A stretch of DNA of 64,000 bases from Paraburkholderia sprentiae WSM5005. Lineage in GTDB: Bacteria > Pseudomonadota > Gammaproteobacteria > Burkholderiales > Burkholderiaceae. The notes below the pieces were generated by a model. The model was not told the origin of the DNA. It was given only the letters and a program-made list of their open reading frames with translations, and searched no databases. The DNA lies in contig NZ_CP017562.2 in NCBI RefSeq assembly GCF_001865575.2, positions 620,001-684,000 of the forward strand, given 5' to 3'. Of this stretch, positions 1 to 9,610 are shown one piece after another; position 1 is the first letter of the stretch; every line of letters begins with the position of its first letter. The position numbers and the translations under genes are program-made.

Positions 1-811
1 CTTCCTTCATCAGCGCCTTGCACGATGCGAGGCCGCCCTGGCGGTTCTCGTAGTTGATCAGCGGCAGCCACTGCTGATAGTGCGCGGCGGCGGCTTCGGT
101 ATCGCCGGCCGCATACGCATCGACGATCAGGCGGATGCCGTCGGCGTAACCGCCGCCCGTCATCGAGCCGGTCGCGCCCGCATCGAGATCGGCCATCAGC
201 GTGATCGCTTCCTCGCCGTCCCACGGACCGACGATCGCGTCGCCGCCCAGTTCGATCAGCTCGCGCAGCTTGTTTGCGGCCTGCGGCGTTTCGATCTTGA
301 AGTACGACACGTTTTCGATCTCGCGCGCCATGCGGGCGAGGAACGGCGCGGACAACGGCGTGCCGCTGACCGGCGCATCCTGGATCATGATCGGGATCTG
401 GATTGCATCGGACACCGTCCGATAGAACGCGTGAATGCCGCGCTCGCCGATACGGATCGTTGCGCCGTGATACGGCGGCATGACCATCACCATCGCGGCG
501 CCCGCGGCCTGCGCGGCGCGGCTGCGCTCCGCGCACTGGTACGAGCTGAAATGCGTGGTCGTGACGATCACCGGCACGCGGCCCGCGACGTGTTCGAGCG
601 CGACATGCATCAGCGTGTTGCGCTCGTCGTCGGACAGCGCGAACTGCTCGGAGAAGTTCGCGAGAATGCACAGGCCGTTCGAGCCGGCGTCGATCATGAA
701 ATCAAGGCAGCGCTTCTGGCCTTCGAGGTCGAGGCGGCCGGCGTCGTCGAAAATAGTCGGCACGACGGGAAAAACGCCGCGCAGGGCGGTGGACTGTGAC
801 GGTTGGCTCAT
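1..811 (-). CDS. DapA-family aldolase/dehydratase, probably L-2-keto-3-deoxyarabonate dehydratase (3' end cut by window edge)
   Basis: The reverse frame from the ATG at 809-811 is open to the window edge, so about 270 residues are present and the C-terminus is missing. It reads as a class I aldolase TIM barrel of the dihydrodipicolinate synthase family. The YFKIE segment (near 301) carries the Schiff-base lysine, and GPWDGEEA is also present. In family terms it most resembles sugar-acid dehydratases that convert L-2-keto-3-deoxyarabonate to alpha-ketoglutarate semialdehyde in non-phosphorylating pentose oxidation. That substrate is inferred from resemblance; another 2-keto-3-deoxy sugar acid is possible. 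It is divergent from a LysR gene, which probably controls it. Confidence 0.8.
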   Translation of the reverse strand, partial: MSQPSQSTALRGVFPVVPTIFDDAGRLDLEGQKRCLDFMIDAGSNGLCILANFSEQFALSDDERNTLMHVALEHVAGRVPVIVTTTHFSSYQCAERSRAAQAAGAAMVMVMPPYHGATIRIGERGIHAFYRTVSDAIQIPIMIQDAPVSGTPLSAPFLARMAREIENVSYFKIETPQAANKLRELIELGGDAIVGPWDGEEAITLMADLDAGATGSMTGGGYADGIRLIVDAYAAGDTEAAAAHYQQWLPLINYENRQGGLASCKALMKE

Positions 812-978
812 GGCGATGTGGTCCGTGCTGGAATGGAAGGGTTGCGCGTGGGCTCGCGAACGAGCGAACGAGCGGCGCAATGCGATGATCGTCTCCGTTG
901 CTGACTATACGGCGCGAGGCCTCGCAGGTATATTGAATTGTTTCCATACCGTGATCGCTTTTGCGACTCACCCCACCG

Positions 979-1932
979 ATGAAAGACACGCTCAACGTCT
1001 TGCTGTCGAAGCTGCGCATGAAGCAACTGCATCTGCTGATCGCGCTCGACGATCACAAATCGCTGCACAAGGCCGCTGGCGTGATGGCCATGACGCAATC
1101 GGCGGCGAGCAAGGCGCTGCAGGAACTGGAATCGATGCTCGACGCGCCGCTTTTCGAACGCTCGAAAAGCGGCATGATCCCCAACCAGCTCGGCCATTGC
1201 GTGATTCGCTACGCGCGCGTCGTCACGACGGATCTCACCGCGCTCTGTCAGGACGTCGCCGAAATACGTTCGGGGCGCGGCGGGCGGCTTGCGCTCGGCG
1301 CGATCATGGGCGCCATTCCCGACTGTGTGGTGCCCGCGCTGAATCAATTGCATGCGGCGCAACCTGATCTGTCGATCGAGGTGGTCGAGGACACCAGCGC
1401 GCGGATGCTCGCGCAGCTCGACGACGGCCGGCTCGATCTGGTGGTGGGCCGCGCGGCGGTCGCCGCCGACCCGTCGAAGTATCAGTATCGTCCGCTCGGC
1501 GACGAGCCGCTGGCGGTGGTGGTCGGTTATCAGCATGCGCCGTTGCCGCGCCGCGAGATGACGCTGCGTGATCTCGCCGGGCATCGCTGGGTCATGTATC
1601 CGTCGCATATGCCGCTGCACGCGCTGCTCGAACGCGAGATGGATCTGGCGGGTCTCGACATGCCCGACAATCCGATTTCGACGGCTTCCACTTTCGTGAC
1701 CGTTGCGCTGCTGCAAGGCAGCGCCGAGCTGGTTTCGCTGCTGCCGAGCTCGATTGCGGGGCCGTTCGTGCGGCACAAGATGCTGCGAATCGTGCCGGTC
1801 AGGCTCAAATCGCCATCGCAGACTTTCGGCATCGTCACACGCAACGGCGGCGTGCTGTCGCCGCCGGCGGAACGGTTTATCGCGCTGCTGCGCGCGCAGA
1901 CACAACGAGCGCAACCGAAAGCGCGAGCTTAG
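979..1932 (+). CDS. LysR-type transcriptional regulator (GbpR-like)
   Basis: A 317-residue LysR protein. The N-terminal winged helix has the typical pattern (KAAGVMAMTQSAASKALQELE, about residues 29-49), followed by a substrate-binding-like effector domain. An upstream TTG at 961 is in frame, but ATG 979 gives the usual LysR N-terminus and is preferred. The 167-bp gap to the divergent dehydratase gene is the normal layout for a LysR activator and its target. The overall look resembles GbpR, a regulator of sugar-binding-protein genes. Regulation of the neighbouring sugar-acid dehydratase is inferred from position only. Confidence 0.87.
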   Translation: MKDTLNVLLSKLRMKQLHLLIALDDHKSLHKAAGVMAMTQSAASKALQELESMLDAPLFERSKSGMIPNQLGHCVIRYARVVTTDLTALCQDVAEIRSGRGGRLALGAIMGAIPDCVVPALNQLHAAQPDLSIEVVEDTSARMLAQLDDGRLDLVVGRAAVAADPSKYQYRPLGDEPLAVVVGYQHAPLPRREMTLRDLAGHRWVMYPSHMPLHALLEREMDLAGLDMPDNPISTASTFVTVALLQGSAELVSLLPSSIAGPFVRHKMLRIVPVRLKSPSQTFGIVTRNGGVLSPPAERFIALLRAQTQRAQPKARA

Positions 1933-2030
1933 GTGTGGCCCGGACGGGACCTCAAGCCGTCCGCGCGCTTGCCGGTAAGAATCCCCGCCAAAAAGCGACA
2001 GATTTCGGCAGGGCCCGTCAGAAACGGCAA

Positions 2031-2050
2031 AACCGCCCGGAAAGGCGGTT
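2031..2050. terminator. Hairpin between LysR gene and penicillin-binding protein gene
   Basis: The sequence aaccgcc-cggaaa-ggcggtt forms a 7-bp perfect stem with a 6-nt loop about 100 bp after the LysR stop. The T-run is short and lies on the minus-strand reading (ggcggtttt). It looks like a weak terminator but could be a simple dyad. Confidence 0.4.
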
Positions 2051-2239
2051 CGGTAGTGCTCTGAAAGACTTTCAATATCTCATGCCGGTTCGAGTTTTGT
2101 CATCCGCCGTCGGCAGTTGTTGTAGCGGCGACACTGACGGGCAAATTAGAACCGGTGACGGCTTCTGGATCCGAGCTACACTCATTTGAATGAAGTGAGC
2201 CAGGCCCCATGCCCTGGCCATCGCTCGGGGAGAGCAGCC

Positions 2240-5200
2240 ATGAATCGGCCACCGCTTCGGTTTCCGCTTCGCGCGACCGGTGCCGCGCCCGTCCGGACTT
2301 GGCGGTGGCTCAAATGGGGGCTGGCCGCGTTCCTGCTGCTGGCGGCGGCGCTGATCGCGCGTCTCGTGCAGATCGAGATCGAAACCTCGCGGCTGCAGGC
2401 GCGATACCTTTCCGAGCTGACGCGCGACGTCGGTTTTTCCCTCGCCGACGGGCCCAGCCATTCCATCCGCTTTCCGCAAGCCGACAAGGGACCGTACGAC
2501 ACGCGCCTCGGCTATGCGCTCTTGCCTGCCATCCAGCAGCGTCTGTTGCAACATGGCTTCGAAATCAGCTCGCAGGCGCGCGATTCGGAACGCATGCTGT
2601 CGCTAGCCGATGACGGCCTGTTCCTGCCTTACGACGAAAAAGACACGGCGGGCCTGCAATTGTTCGACGGCACCGGCGTGCCGCTCTACAGCGTGCGGTT
2701 TCCGGGCCGCGTGTACGACAGCTTCGACGCCATTCCGCCCCTGCTCGTGAACTCGCTTCTGTTCATCGAGGACCGCTATCTGCTCGACCCGAATCAGCCG
2801 AACCGCAATCCGGCGATCGACTGGGGGCGCTTTAGCCGCGCGCTCGTCGATCAGGGCGCGCGCGTTTTCAATCGTCATCAGCAGACGCCGGGCGGCAGCA
2901 CGCTCGCGACGCAGATCGAGAAATTCCGTCACTCGGCGGGCGGCCGCACCGCGACGCCGCCCGAAAAGCTGCGGCAAATCGCGTCGGCGTCGGTGCGCGC
3001 TTATCTGAACGGACCGCAAACGCTGCCCGCGCGCGAACAGATCGTGGTCCATTATCTGAACTCGGTGCCGCTTGCCGCGCAGCCTGGCGTCGGCGAAATC
3101 AACGGGATCGGCGATGGCCTCGCCGCCTGGTATGGGCGCGATTTCCGCGAGACCAACCGGCTACTGAAAGCGCCGTCCACCGACGCGAATCTGTCCGAGC
3201 AGGGCCTCGCGTTTCGCGAAGCGCTGTCGCTGATGATTGCGCAGCGTGCGCCGTCGTTTTTTCTGCAGCGCGGCTATCCCGAACTCGAACGGCTGACCGA
3301 CAGCTATTTGCGGTTGCTCGCAAGTGGCGGCGTGATCACCGCGCAGTTGCGCGATGCGGCGCTGGCGGCCCACGCCGATCTTCATCGCGCGCCGCGCGGC
3401 ACACCGGATATCGGCTCGTTCGTGTCGCGCAAGGCCGTCACGTCGATGCGCTCGCATCTGCTCGCCGCGCTCGGCGTGCGCAGCTTCTATGAACTGGACC
3501 GCCTCGACGCGCAGGCGACCGGCACACTGAACAATGACGTGCAACAGGCCGTTGCCGAGCGCCTCGCCGCGGCCGCGACGAAAGACGGTGCGAAGGCCGC
3601 GGGTATCGTCGGCTATGAAATGTTGCGCGCGTCCGACGATCCGTCGCATATCGCTTACAGTTTCACGCTGTTCGAGCGGCACGGCGACGCGAACCTGGTG
3701 CGGGTGCAGACCGACAGCGTGAACCAGCCGTTCGACATCAATTCGGGTGCACGCCTCAATCTCGGCTCGACCGCGAAACTCCGCACCGTCATCACGTATC
3801 TGCAGATCGTCACCGAATTGCATACCCGTTACGCGTCGCTGAGCACGGCCGAGCTGAAGGCGATCACGCCCGATCCGAACGATCGGCTGACGCGCTGGGC
3901 GATCGACTATCTGCTGCACACCCGCGATCATTCGCTCCAACCTATGCTTGACGCGGCCGTCGAGCGCAAATACTCGGCGAGCCCGGGCGAAACGTTCTTT
4001 ACGGGCGGCGGCGCGCAGAGCTTCACGAACTTCGAGTCCGACGACAACAGCCGCATCCTGACCGTGCATCGCGCGTTCCAGCATTCGGTGAACCTCGTGT
4101 TCGTGCGGCTGATGCGCGATATCGTGCACTATGAAATGGTGCAGACCACCGGGCCGTCGTCGCAATGGCTCGGCGATCCGGCGACCCGCAAGATGTACTT
4201 GACGCGCTTCGCCGATCAGGAAAGCCGCGTGTACATGAAGCGTTTCTACACGAAATACCACGGCAAGACGCCTGAACAGCAGATCACGCTGTTGCTGCTT
4301 GGCGTACGCAAGTCGCCGCCGAAAGTGGCGACCGCGCTGCGCAGCGTCGCGCCGGATCAATCGAACGCGTGGTTCAACAAAATGATGTACGCGGCGCTGA
4401 AAAACACGCCGGCGGCTTCGATGCTCGACGACGAAGACCTCGCGAATCTCTACGACAAGTACGGCATCAACCGCTTCAATCTGAACGACCGCGGCTATAT
4501 TTCGAGCGTGCATCCGCTGGAGTTGTGGACGCTGAACTATCTGCGCTCGCATCCCGACGCGACGCTCGCGCAAGTCGAAAGCGCGAGCCAGGACGTGCGC
4601 CTGTCCACCTACTCGTGGCTCTTCAAGACGCGCTACCACGTGACTCAGGACCACCGCATCAAGCGCATGGTCGAGTTGCGCGCGTACGACGCGATCGGCA
4701 AATCGTGGCAAGCGCTCGGTTATCCGTTCGCGTCGCTGACGCCGTCGTATGCGGCGGCGATCGGCGCGTCGGGCGATCGTCCGGCAGCACTCGCGCAACT
4801 GATCGGCGTGATCGCGAACGACGGCAACAAGGTGCCGACCGAAACGCTGACGCAAATCGACTTCGCGAAAGATACGCCGTACGAAACGCATTTCAAGCGC
4901 GCGGTGGTCGCGCCGCAGCAGCAGGTGTCGCCGGAGATCGCCGGCGAAGTGCGGATGCTATTGCGCGACGTCGTGACGGGCGGCACCGCGCGGCGTCTGG
5001 CGCAAGGCATGACGTTCCCGAACGGCGAAACGCTCGCCGTCTACGGCAAGACCGGCACCGGCGATCAGCGCTTGAACGTGTATGCGAAGGGCGCGCGGCT
5101 CATCGAGTCGCGCAAAGTGAATCGCAGCGCGACCTTTGTGTTCGCGCTCGGCGACCGTTTCTACGGCACGCTGACCGCGTGGGTGCATGAGCCGTATGCC

Positions 5201-5353
5201 GCGCGCTACGACTTCACGAGTGCGCTGGCCGTGCAGTTGCTGAAGTCGATGGCACCGGCGTTGCAGCCGTTGCTCGACACGCCGGTTGACAAAACGGTGA
5301 GCGCGCCGCAGGCGGAGTCGGTGCCGCCCGCGGCGAAGCTTGCGTCGAAGTGA
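2240..5353 (+). CDS. Bifunctional class A penicillin-binding protein (GT51 glycosyltransferase plus transpeptidase)
   Basis: A 1037-residue inner-membrane peptidoglycan synthase. One N-terminal membrane anchor lies at about residues 30-52. The GT51 domain contains FIEDRYLL (catalytic-type Glu177) and GGSTLATQ. The transpeptidase domain shows STAK (Ser510/Lys513), SVN (616-618) and KTGT (937-940), so all three active-site boxes are present. It is longer than ordinary PBP1a/1b, with a roughly 300-residue spacer between SVN and KTGT. ATG 2240 follows ggggagagcagcc, a better start than the in-frame ATG at 2186. It stands alone, with no mre or pbp neighbours, and resembles PbpC-like accessory class A enzymes. 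Its role in growth or repair is unknown. Confidence 0.88.
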   Translation: MNRPPLRFPLRATGAAPVRTWRWLKWGLAAFLLLAAALIARLVQIEIETSRLQARYLSELTRDVGFSLADGPSHSIRFPQADKGPYDTRLGYALLPAIQQRLLQHGFEISSQARDSERMLSLADDGLFLPYDEKDTAGLQLFDGTGVPLYSVRFPGRVYDSFDAIPPLLVNSLLFIEDRYLLDPNQPNRNPAIDWGRFSRALVDQGARVFNRHQQTPGGSTLATQIEKFRHSAGGRTATPPEKLRQIASASVRAYLNGPQTLPAREQIVVHYLNSVPLAAQPGVGEINGIGDGLAAWYGRDFRETNRLLKAPSTDANLSEQGLAFREALSLMIAQRAPSFFLQRGYPELERLTDSYLRLLASGGVITAQLRDAALAAHADLHRAPRGTPDIGSFVSRKAVTSMRSHLLAALGVRSFYELDRLDAQATGTLNNDVQQAVAERLAAAATKDGAKAAGIVGYEMLRASDDPSHIAYSFTLFERHGDANLVRVQTDSVNQPFDINSGARLNLGSTAKLRTVITYLQIVTELHTRYASLSTAELKAITPDPNDRLTRWAIDYLLHTRDHSLQPMLDAAVERKYSASPGETFFTGGGAQSFTNFESDDNSRILTVHRAFQHSVNLVFVRLMRDIVHYEMVQTTGPSSQWLGDPATRKMYLTRFADQESRVYMKRFYTKYHGKTPEQQITLLLLGVRKSPPKVATALRSVAPDQSNAWFNKMMYAALKNTPAASMLDDEDLANLYDKYGINRFNLNDRGYISSVHPLELWTLNYLRSHPDATLAQVESASQDVRLSTYSWLFKTRYHVTQDHRIKRMVELRAYDAIGKSWQALGYPFASLTPSYAAAIGASGDRPAALAQLIGVIANDGNKVPTETLTQIDFAKDTPYETHFKRAVVAPQQQVSPEIAGEVRMLLRDVVTGGTARRLAQGMTFPNGETLAVYGKTGTGDQRLNVYAKGARLIESRKVNRSATFVFALGDRFYGTLTAWVHEPYAARYDFTSALAVQLLKSMAPALQPLLDTPVDKTVSAPQAESVPPAAKLASK

Positions 5354-5398
5354 ACCGATGATGCATCTCGTGATGCGAGCGAACAGCGGGAACGTGAC

Positions 5399-6643
5399 TC
5401 ACCGCTCGTCGTAACCCGCCTCCGACGCCGCCGGCTTCAGAAACAGTTCATGGACCGGCGCGAAATGCGCATACAGCGGCAGAATCGCGCCACCCATCGC
5501 GCGCGCGTCGGCGCCGATCGCACCTTCGAGCAATTGCGGCCGCACCATGCCTTCCCATTCGAAACGATCGAGCACGCGCTCGGTGCGGCGAATGATCTCG
5601 CGCAGCAATAGCCGGTCGAACTCGCCGTCGATCACGACCGCTTCGAGATCGAGCAACGCGGCCGCATTGGTTAGCGCGTTCGCGATCGCCGGGCACGCGC
5701 CGTCGAGCCATTGCTCGGTATGCCGCCATAACTCGGGCGATAGCGCGCGATGATCGTGCGCCGCGGCGGCCGGCGCGCCCGCATCGCTGAACAGTTGTTC
5801 GAGCACGAAGCCCGACGCCGCGTGCAGCAACTGCCGCGCGGGTTTGCGTGCGCCGCCTTCGCGCAGCGGGATCGAACCGACCGCGCCCGCATTGTCGTGC
5901 GGGCCCCCATGCAGACGGCCGTCGATCACCAGACCCCCGCCGATGAACGTGCCGACGAACAGATACAGGAAGTTGTGGATGCCGCGGCCCTGGCCCATCA
6001 CGAGCTCGGCCGCGCATGCGGCCGTGGTGTCTTTCGCGAACTCGACGGGTAGGCCGGTCATCGTCGCGATGCGCGCGCGCAGATCGATGTCGTTCCAGGC
6101 GTCGAGCGCGTCGGGCGGCGCGCCGAGAAAATCGCGCCAGCCACCGAGCCACAACGGCGCCGCGACGCCCACGCCGACCAGCTTGCCGGCCTTCGCGCCG
6201 AGCATCTCGTTCACGCGCGAGAGTTTGTGTTCGAGCGCGGGGAACAGCGTACGCGGATCGGGATACGCATACTCGAACACGTCGCGGCACACGATGCGCC
6301 CGGCGAAGTCCATCGCGAGCACGTCGAGACTGCGGCGTCCGACCTTGACGCCGATCGTGTAGGCGCCGTCCCCGCACAACGCGATCGGCACCGACGGCTG
6401 GCCGATGCGCCCGCGCACGCGCGCCTGTTTTTCGAGCAGGCCGTCGACGATCAGCCGGTCGACGATCATCGACACCGTCTGCATCGAAAGACGCGTGAGG
6501 CGGCCGACCTCGGCCTTCGGCAGTGGTCCATGCAGGCGGATCGTTTGCAGCACGATGCGCTCGTTGAATTGCCGCATGCCGACCTGATTCGAACCGACCG
6601 TGCGTTTGACCGGCGAACGCGTGCTGGTGCTGGAAGGGTCCAT
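5399..6643 (-). CDS. ROK-family transcriptional regulator (NagC/XylR type)
   Basis: A 414-residue protein with an N-terminal MarR-like winged helix (about residues 25-75, LTRLSMQTVSMIVDRL), followed by an actin-like ROK sugar-kinase fold (VGVGVAAPLW, FLYLFVGTFIGGGLVIDG). The usual zinc motif CxCGxxGCxE of ROK proteins is absent; the matching stretch reads GGARKPARQLLHAASGF. It is the first gene after the sugar ABC operon in the same direction, 39 bp downstream, and is probably its repressor. The natural target is the palindrome at 9732-9754. Confidence 0.88.
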   Translation of the reverse strand: MDPSSTSTRSPVKRTVGSNQVGMRQFNERIVLQTIRLHGPLPKAEVGRLTRLSMQTVSMIVDRLIVDGLLEKQARVRGRIGQPSVPIALCGDGAYTIGVKVGRRSLDVLAMDFAGRIVCRDVFEYAYPDPRTLFPALEHKLSRVNEMLGAKAGKLVGVGVAAPLWLGGWRDFLGAPPDALDAWNDIDLRARIATMTGLPVEFAKDTTAACAAELVMGQGRGIHNFLYLFVGTFIGGGLVIDGRLHGGPHDNAGAVGSIPLREGGARKPARQLLHAASGFVLEQLFSDAGAPAAAAHDHRALSPELWRHTEQWLDGACPAIANALTNAAALLDLEAVVIDGEFDRLLLREIIRRTERVLDRFEWEGMVRPQLLEGAIGADARAMGGAILPLYAHFAPVHELFLKPAASEAGYDER

Positions 6644-6682
6644 TGTCGTGTCTGGCCCTGGCTCAGCGGCTTGAGCGGCGCG

Positions 6683-7498
6683 TCATGCGATCGCCTTGAC
6701 GTCCGCTTCCTTCGCGCCGGTCATGATCGCGACCGCTTCCGACATATGCACGTCCTTCGTATTGACGAGCGCCGCGCGCCGGCCAAGCCGCTGGATATGG
6801 ATGCGGTCCGCGACCTCGAACACGTGCGGCATGTTGTGGCTGATCAGAATGACGGGCAGGCCGCGCTCGCGCACGCGCCGGATCAGTTCGAGCACCATGT
6901 TGCCTTCCTTCACGCCGAGCGCGGCGGTGGGTTCGTCGAGAATCACCACGTGGCGCGCGAACGCCGCGCTGCGCGCGACGGCGACGCCTTGGCGCTGGCC
7001 GCCGGAGAGCGTCTCGACCGCCTGGCGCATCGAGCGGATGCCGATCTGCAGATCCTTCATGGCCGTGGTCGCTTCCTCGAGCATGCGGCGCTTGTCGATC
7101 ATCTTGAAGAGCGAACCGCGCCAGCCGGGCTTCAGCAATTCGCGGGCGAGAAACAGGTTTTCGGCGATGCTCATGGCCGGCGCGACGGCGAGTTCCTGAT
7201 ACACGGTTTCGATGCCTTGCGCGCGCGCATCGAGTGGGCTGCGGAACTTGACCGGCTTGCCGTCGAGCAGAATCTCGCCTTGGTCGGGCACCGTGGCGCC
7301 CGAGAGCGCCTTGATCAGCGACGATTTGCCCGCGCCGTTGTCGCCGATCACCGCGAGGATCTCGCCGGGCAGCACTTCGAAATCGCAACCGTCGAGCGCG
7401 GTCACGTTGCCGTAACGTTTGATGAGTCCGCGTGCCTGCAGAACCGGCATGGCGGGGGAGGCGGAGGTAGAAGCGGAGATAGAAGTCGGCGTCGACAT
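6683..7498 (-). CDS. frcA: Sugar ABC transporter ATP-binding protein (FrcA-like)
   Basis: A 271-residue single-domain ABC ATPase. Walker A is GDNGAGKS (about 52-59), the signature is LSGGQRQG, and Walker B is VVILDEPTAALG. Typical CUT2 sugar ATPases have two ABC domains, but the Frc type from rhizobia has one, as here. The start at 7498 follows AGGAG; the TTG at 7522 would overlap the permease stop. It powers the permease encoded just upstream in the operon. The symbol is assigned by organisation and length, so the substrate (fructose, mannose or ribose class) is inferred. Confidence 0.82.
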   Translation of the reverse strand: MSTPTSISASTSASPAMPVLQARGLIKRYGNVTALDGCDFEVLPGEILAVIGDNGAGKSSLIKALSGATVPDQGEILLDGKPVKFRSPLDARAQGIETVYQELAVAPAMSIAENLFLARELLKPGWRGSLFKMIDKRRMLEEATTAMKDLQIGIRSMRQAVETLSGGQRQGVAVARSAAFARHVVILDEPTAALGVKEGNMVLELIRRVRERGLPVILISHNMPHVFEVADRIHIQRLGRRAALVNTKDVHMSEAVAIMTGAKEADVKAIA

Positions 7499-7518
7499 GA
7501 CAGGGCTCCTGTGCGGGC

Positions 7519-8508
7519 TCAACGGCCGCGGTGCGAGAGTTTATCGGCGGCGACCGCGAGAATCACGAGGATGCCGGTGATCAATACCTGATACACGGAA
7601 GAAACACCGATCAACGTCAGGCCGTTGCGGAATACGCCGACGATCAACGCCCCAAGCAACGTGCCGACGATCGATCCGCGTCCGCCGAACAGACTCGTGC
7701 CGCCGAGCACGACCGCGGTGATGCTGTCGAGGTTCTCGGTCTGGCCGGCCTGCGGATCACCGACGCCGGTGCGTGCCACCGACAGCAGCGCGGCGATGCC
7801 ATAGATCGCGCCGGCGAGCGTGTAGACGGTCAGCAGAATCCGCTGCGAGGACAAGCCCATCAGCCGCGCGGCCTCGGCGTTGTTGCCGAGCGCGTACAGA
7901 TGGCGGCCCGGTACCGTGTCGCGCAGCACGAACCACGTGGCCAGATACATCAGCAGCGTCAGCACGGTGCCGTACGTGACTTCCGCCGGTCCGAGCCTGA
8001 ACGTGTTGCCGAAGAACATGATCGCGTCGGGCAGGTTCGACACGCTTTCCGCGTTCGAGTAGATCTGCGTGAGCGCGAACGCGATATTCAGCGTGCCGAG
8101 CGTGACGATGAACGCGGGCAGCTTGATGCGCGTGATCAGCACACCGTTCAGCAGACCGAACAACGTGCTCCCGGCGACGCCGCACAGAATCGCGAGTACG
8201 GGTGGTACGCCAAGCACGACCGCGAACTTGGTCATGATGATCGAGCCGAAGGCCATCACCATGCCGCAAGACAAATCGATGCCACCGGTCAGCACGATCA
8301 GGGTCTGGCCGATCGCGATGACCGCGACGACCATCGTCTGTTGCAGGATCAGCGACAGGTTCTGGAACGATAGAAAGCGGCTGCTCTGCGAGATAAAGAA
8401 TGCGCAGGCCAGTACCAGCGCGATCAGCGGTCCGATCTCGGAAAGCGACGGCAGATGTTCGGTGAAAGACGGGCGCGGCCGTCCGGCGGGCGCGGAGGGA
8501 GTCGACAT
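7519..8508 (-). CDS. frcC: Sugar ABC transporter permease (FrcC-like, CUT2 family)
   Basis: A 329-residue integral membrane protein of the BPD_transp_2 family with about 8-10 hydrophobic segments. Characteristic CUT2 stretches are GQTLIVLTGGIDLS and VVLGGTSLFGGRGS, the latter being the cytoplasmic loop that contacts the ATPase. It lies 20 bp upstream of the ATPase and 97 bp downstream of the binding-protein gene, in one leftward operon. It forms the transmembrane channel for a monosaccharide. Confidence 0.87.
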   Translation of the reverse strand: MSTPSAPAGRPRPSFTEHLPSLSEIGPLIALVLACAFFISQSSRFLSFQNLSLILQQTMVVAVIAIGQTLIVLTGGIDLSCGMVMAFGSIIMTKFAVVLGVPPVLAILCGVAGSTLFGLLNGVLITRIKLPAFIVTLGTLNIAFALTQIYSNAESVSNLPDAIMFFGNTFRLGPAEVTYGTVLTLLMYLATWFVLRDTVPGRHLYALGNNAEAARLMGLSSQRILLTVYTLAGAIYGIAALLSVARTGVGDPQAGQTENLDSITAVVLGGTSLFGGRGSIVGTLLGALIVGVFRNGLTLIGVSSVYQVLITGILVILAVAADKLSHRGR

Positions 8509-8605
8509 GATGGCAGTCCTCGATACATGAGCGTGACGCGAAGGTCACGCGGCAAATCAGATGGCGGCCCGATGCGACGCGCAACGGGCCGCTGTGCAAT
8601 GCGCG

Positions 8606-9610
8606 TTACTTGTTGCCCCAGCAGTTGTCGAGACCGAACTTGGTGTCCTTGCTGTCGATGCCGGACATCGGCTTGTCGGTGATCAACGTGACGCCGGTGT
8701 CCTGATAGCCGGAAACCTTCTTGCCGGTTTTCGCGTATTCGACGCCGGCGGTGACGCCGAGCGCGGCCATCTTCAGCGGATACTGCTGCGAGGTCGCCGC
8801 GATCGCGCCGGCCTTCACGTTGCGCACGCCTTCGCAACCGCCGTCGATCGACACGATCATCACGTCCTTGTCCTTGCCCGCTGCCTTCAGCGCGCGATAC
8901 GCGCCGGCCGCGGCCGGTTCGTTGATCGTGTAGACCACGTTGATGCCGGGTGCTTTTTGCAGGCAGTTTTCCATCGCCGTCTGGCCTTTCGCCTGATCGC
9001 CGCGCGTGTCCTGGCTGCAGACGATCGACGGATCGCCTTCCTTGACGCCGAAGCCTTCCAGGAAGCCGTTGTGACGCAGCACGCCGACCGACACGCCCGG
9101 CGCGAGATCGAGCGTTGCGATCTTCGCGGGCTTGCCGTTCAGCGCGGCCTTCGCGTATTTGCCGATCAGCACGCCGGCCTTGAAGTTGTCGGTGGCGAAC
9201 AGGGCGTCGGTCGCATCCTGCGGATCGGTCGGCGTATCGAGCGCGACGACCATCACGCCGGCCGCGCGCGCCTTTTTGATGCTGGGCACGATCGCCTTGG
9301 TGTCGCTCGGCGTGATCAAGATCGCTTTCGCGCCGGCCGTCATCATGTTTTCGATCGCGGTGACCTGGCTCGCGTTGTCGCCGTCGAACTTGCCGGCGGC
9401 CGTGATCAGTTTGGCGCCGTCTTTCGACGCGGCCGCGTCCGCGCCCTGGCGCATCTTGACGAAGAACGGGTTCGTATCGGTCTTGGTGATCAGGCCGATG
9501 ACGGGCTGGTCGGCGGCCTGGCTCGCGCTCGCGCACCACAGCGCCGCTGCCGCGGCGCACATCGATACGATTGTCCTGGCGACAGGACGCCTGCGGGAAT
9601 TCAGATTCAT
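8606..9610 (-). CDS. frcB: Periplasmic sugar-binding protein (FrcB-like)
   Basis: A 334-residue protein with a signal peptide (basic start, hydrophobic core, likely cleavage after ASQA near residue 32). It is followed by a periplasmic-binding-protein type 1 fold of the ribose/galactose class (GLITKTDTNPFF, VVALDTPTDPQ, SIDGGCEG). It is the first gene of the operon, preceded by an intergenic region that holds a clear operator. It captures a monosaccharide for the permease. Substrate specificity cannot be read from the sequence alone; fructose or another hexose is likely. Confidence 0.87.
   Translation of the reverse strand: MNLNSRRRPVARTIVSMCAAAAALWCASASQAADQPVIGLITKTDTNPFFVKMRQGADAAASKDGAKLITAAGKFDGDNASQVTAIENMMTAGAKAILITPSDTKAIVPSIKKARAAGVMVVALDTPTDPQDATDALFATDNFKAGVLIGKYAKAALNGKPAKIATLDLAPGVSVGVLRHNGFLEGFGVKEGDPSIVCSQDTRGDQAKGQTAMENCLQKAPGINVVYTINEPAAAGAYRALKAAGKDKDVMIVSIDGGCEGVRNVKAGAIAATSQQYPLKMAALGVTAGVEYAKTGKKVSGYQDTGVTLITDKPMSGIDSKDTKFGLDNCWGNK

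Noticed and set aside
3161..4891. Long minus-strand frame of 576 codons inside the penicillin-binding protein gene
   Set aside because: Arg/His-rich shadow of a GC-rich gene, with no domain and no ribosome-binding site.
6227..7591. Long plus-strand frame of 454 codons across the ROK and ATPase genes
   Set aside because: Antisense shadow; it crosses two real genes and their gap and has no recognisable content.
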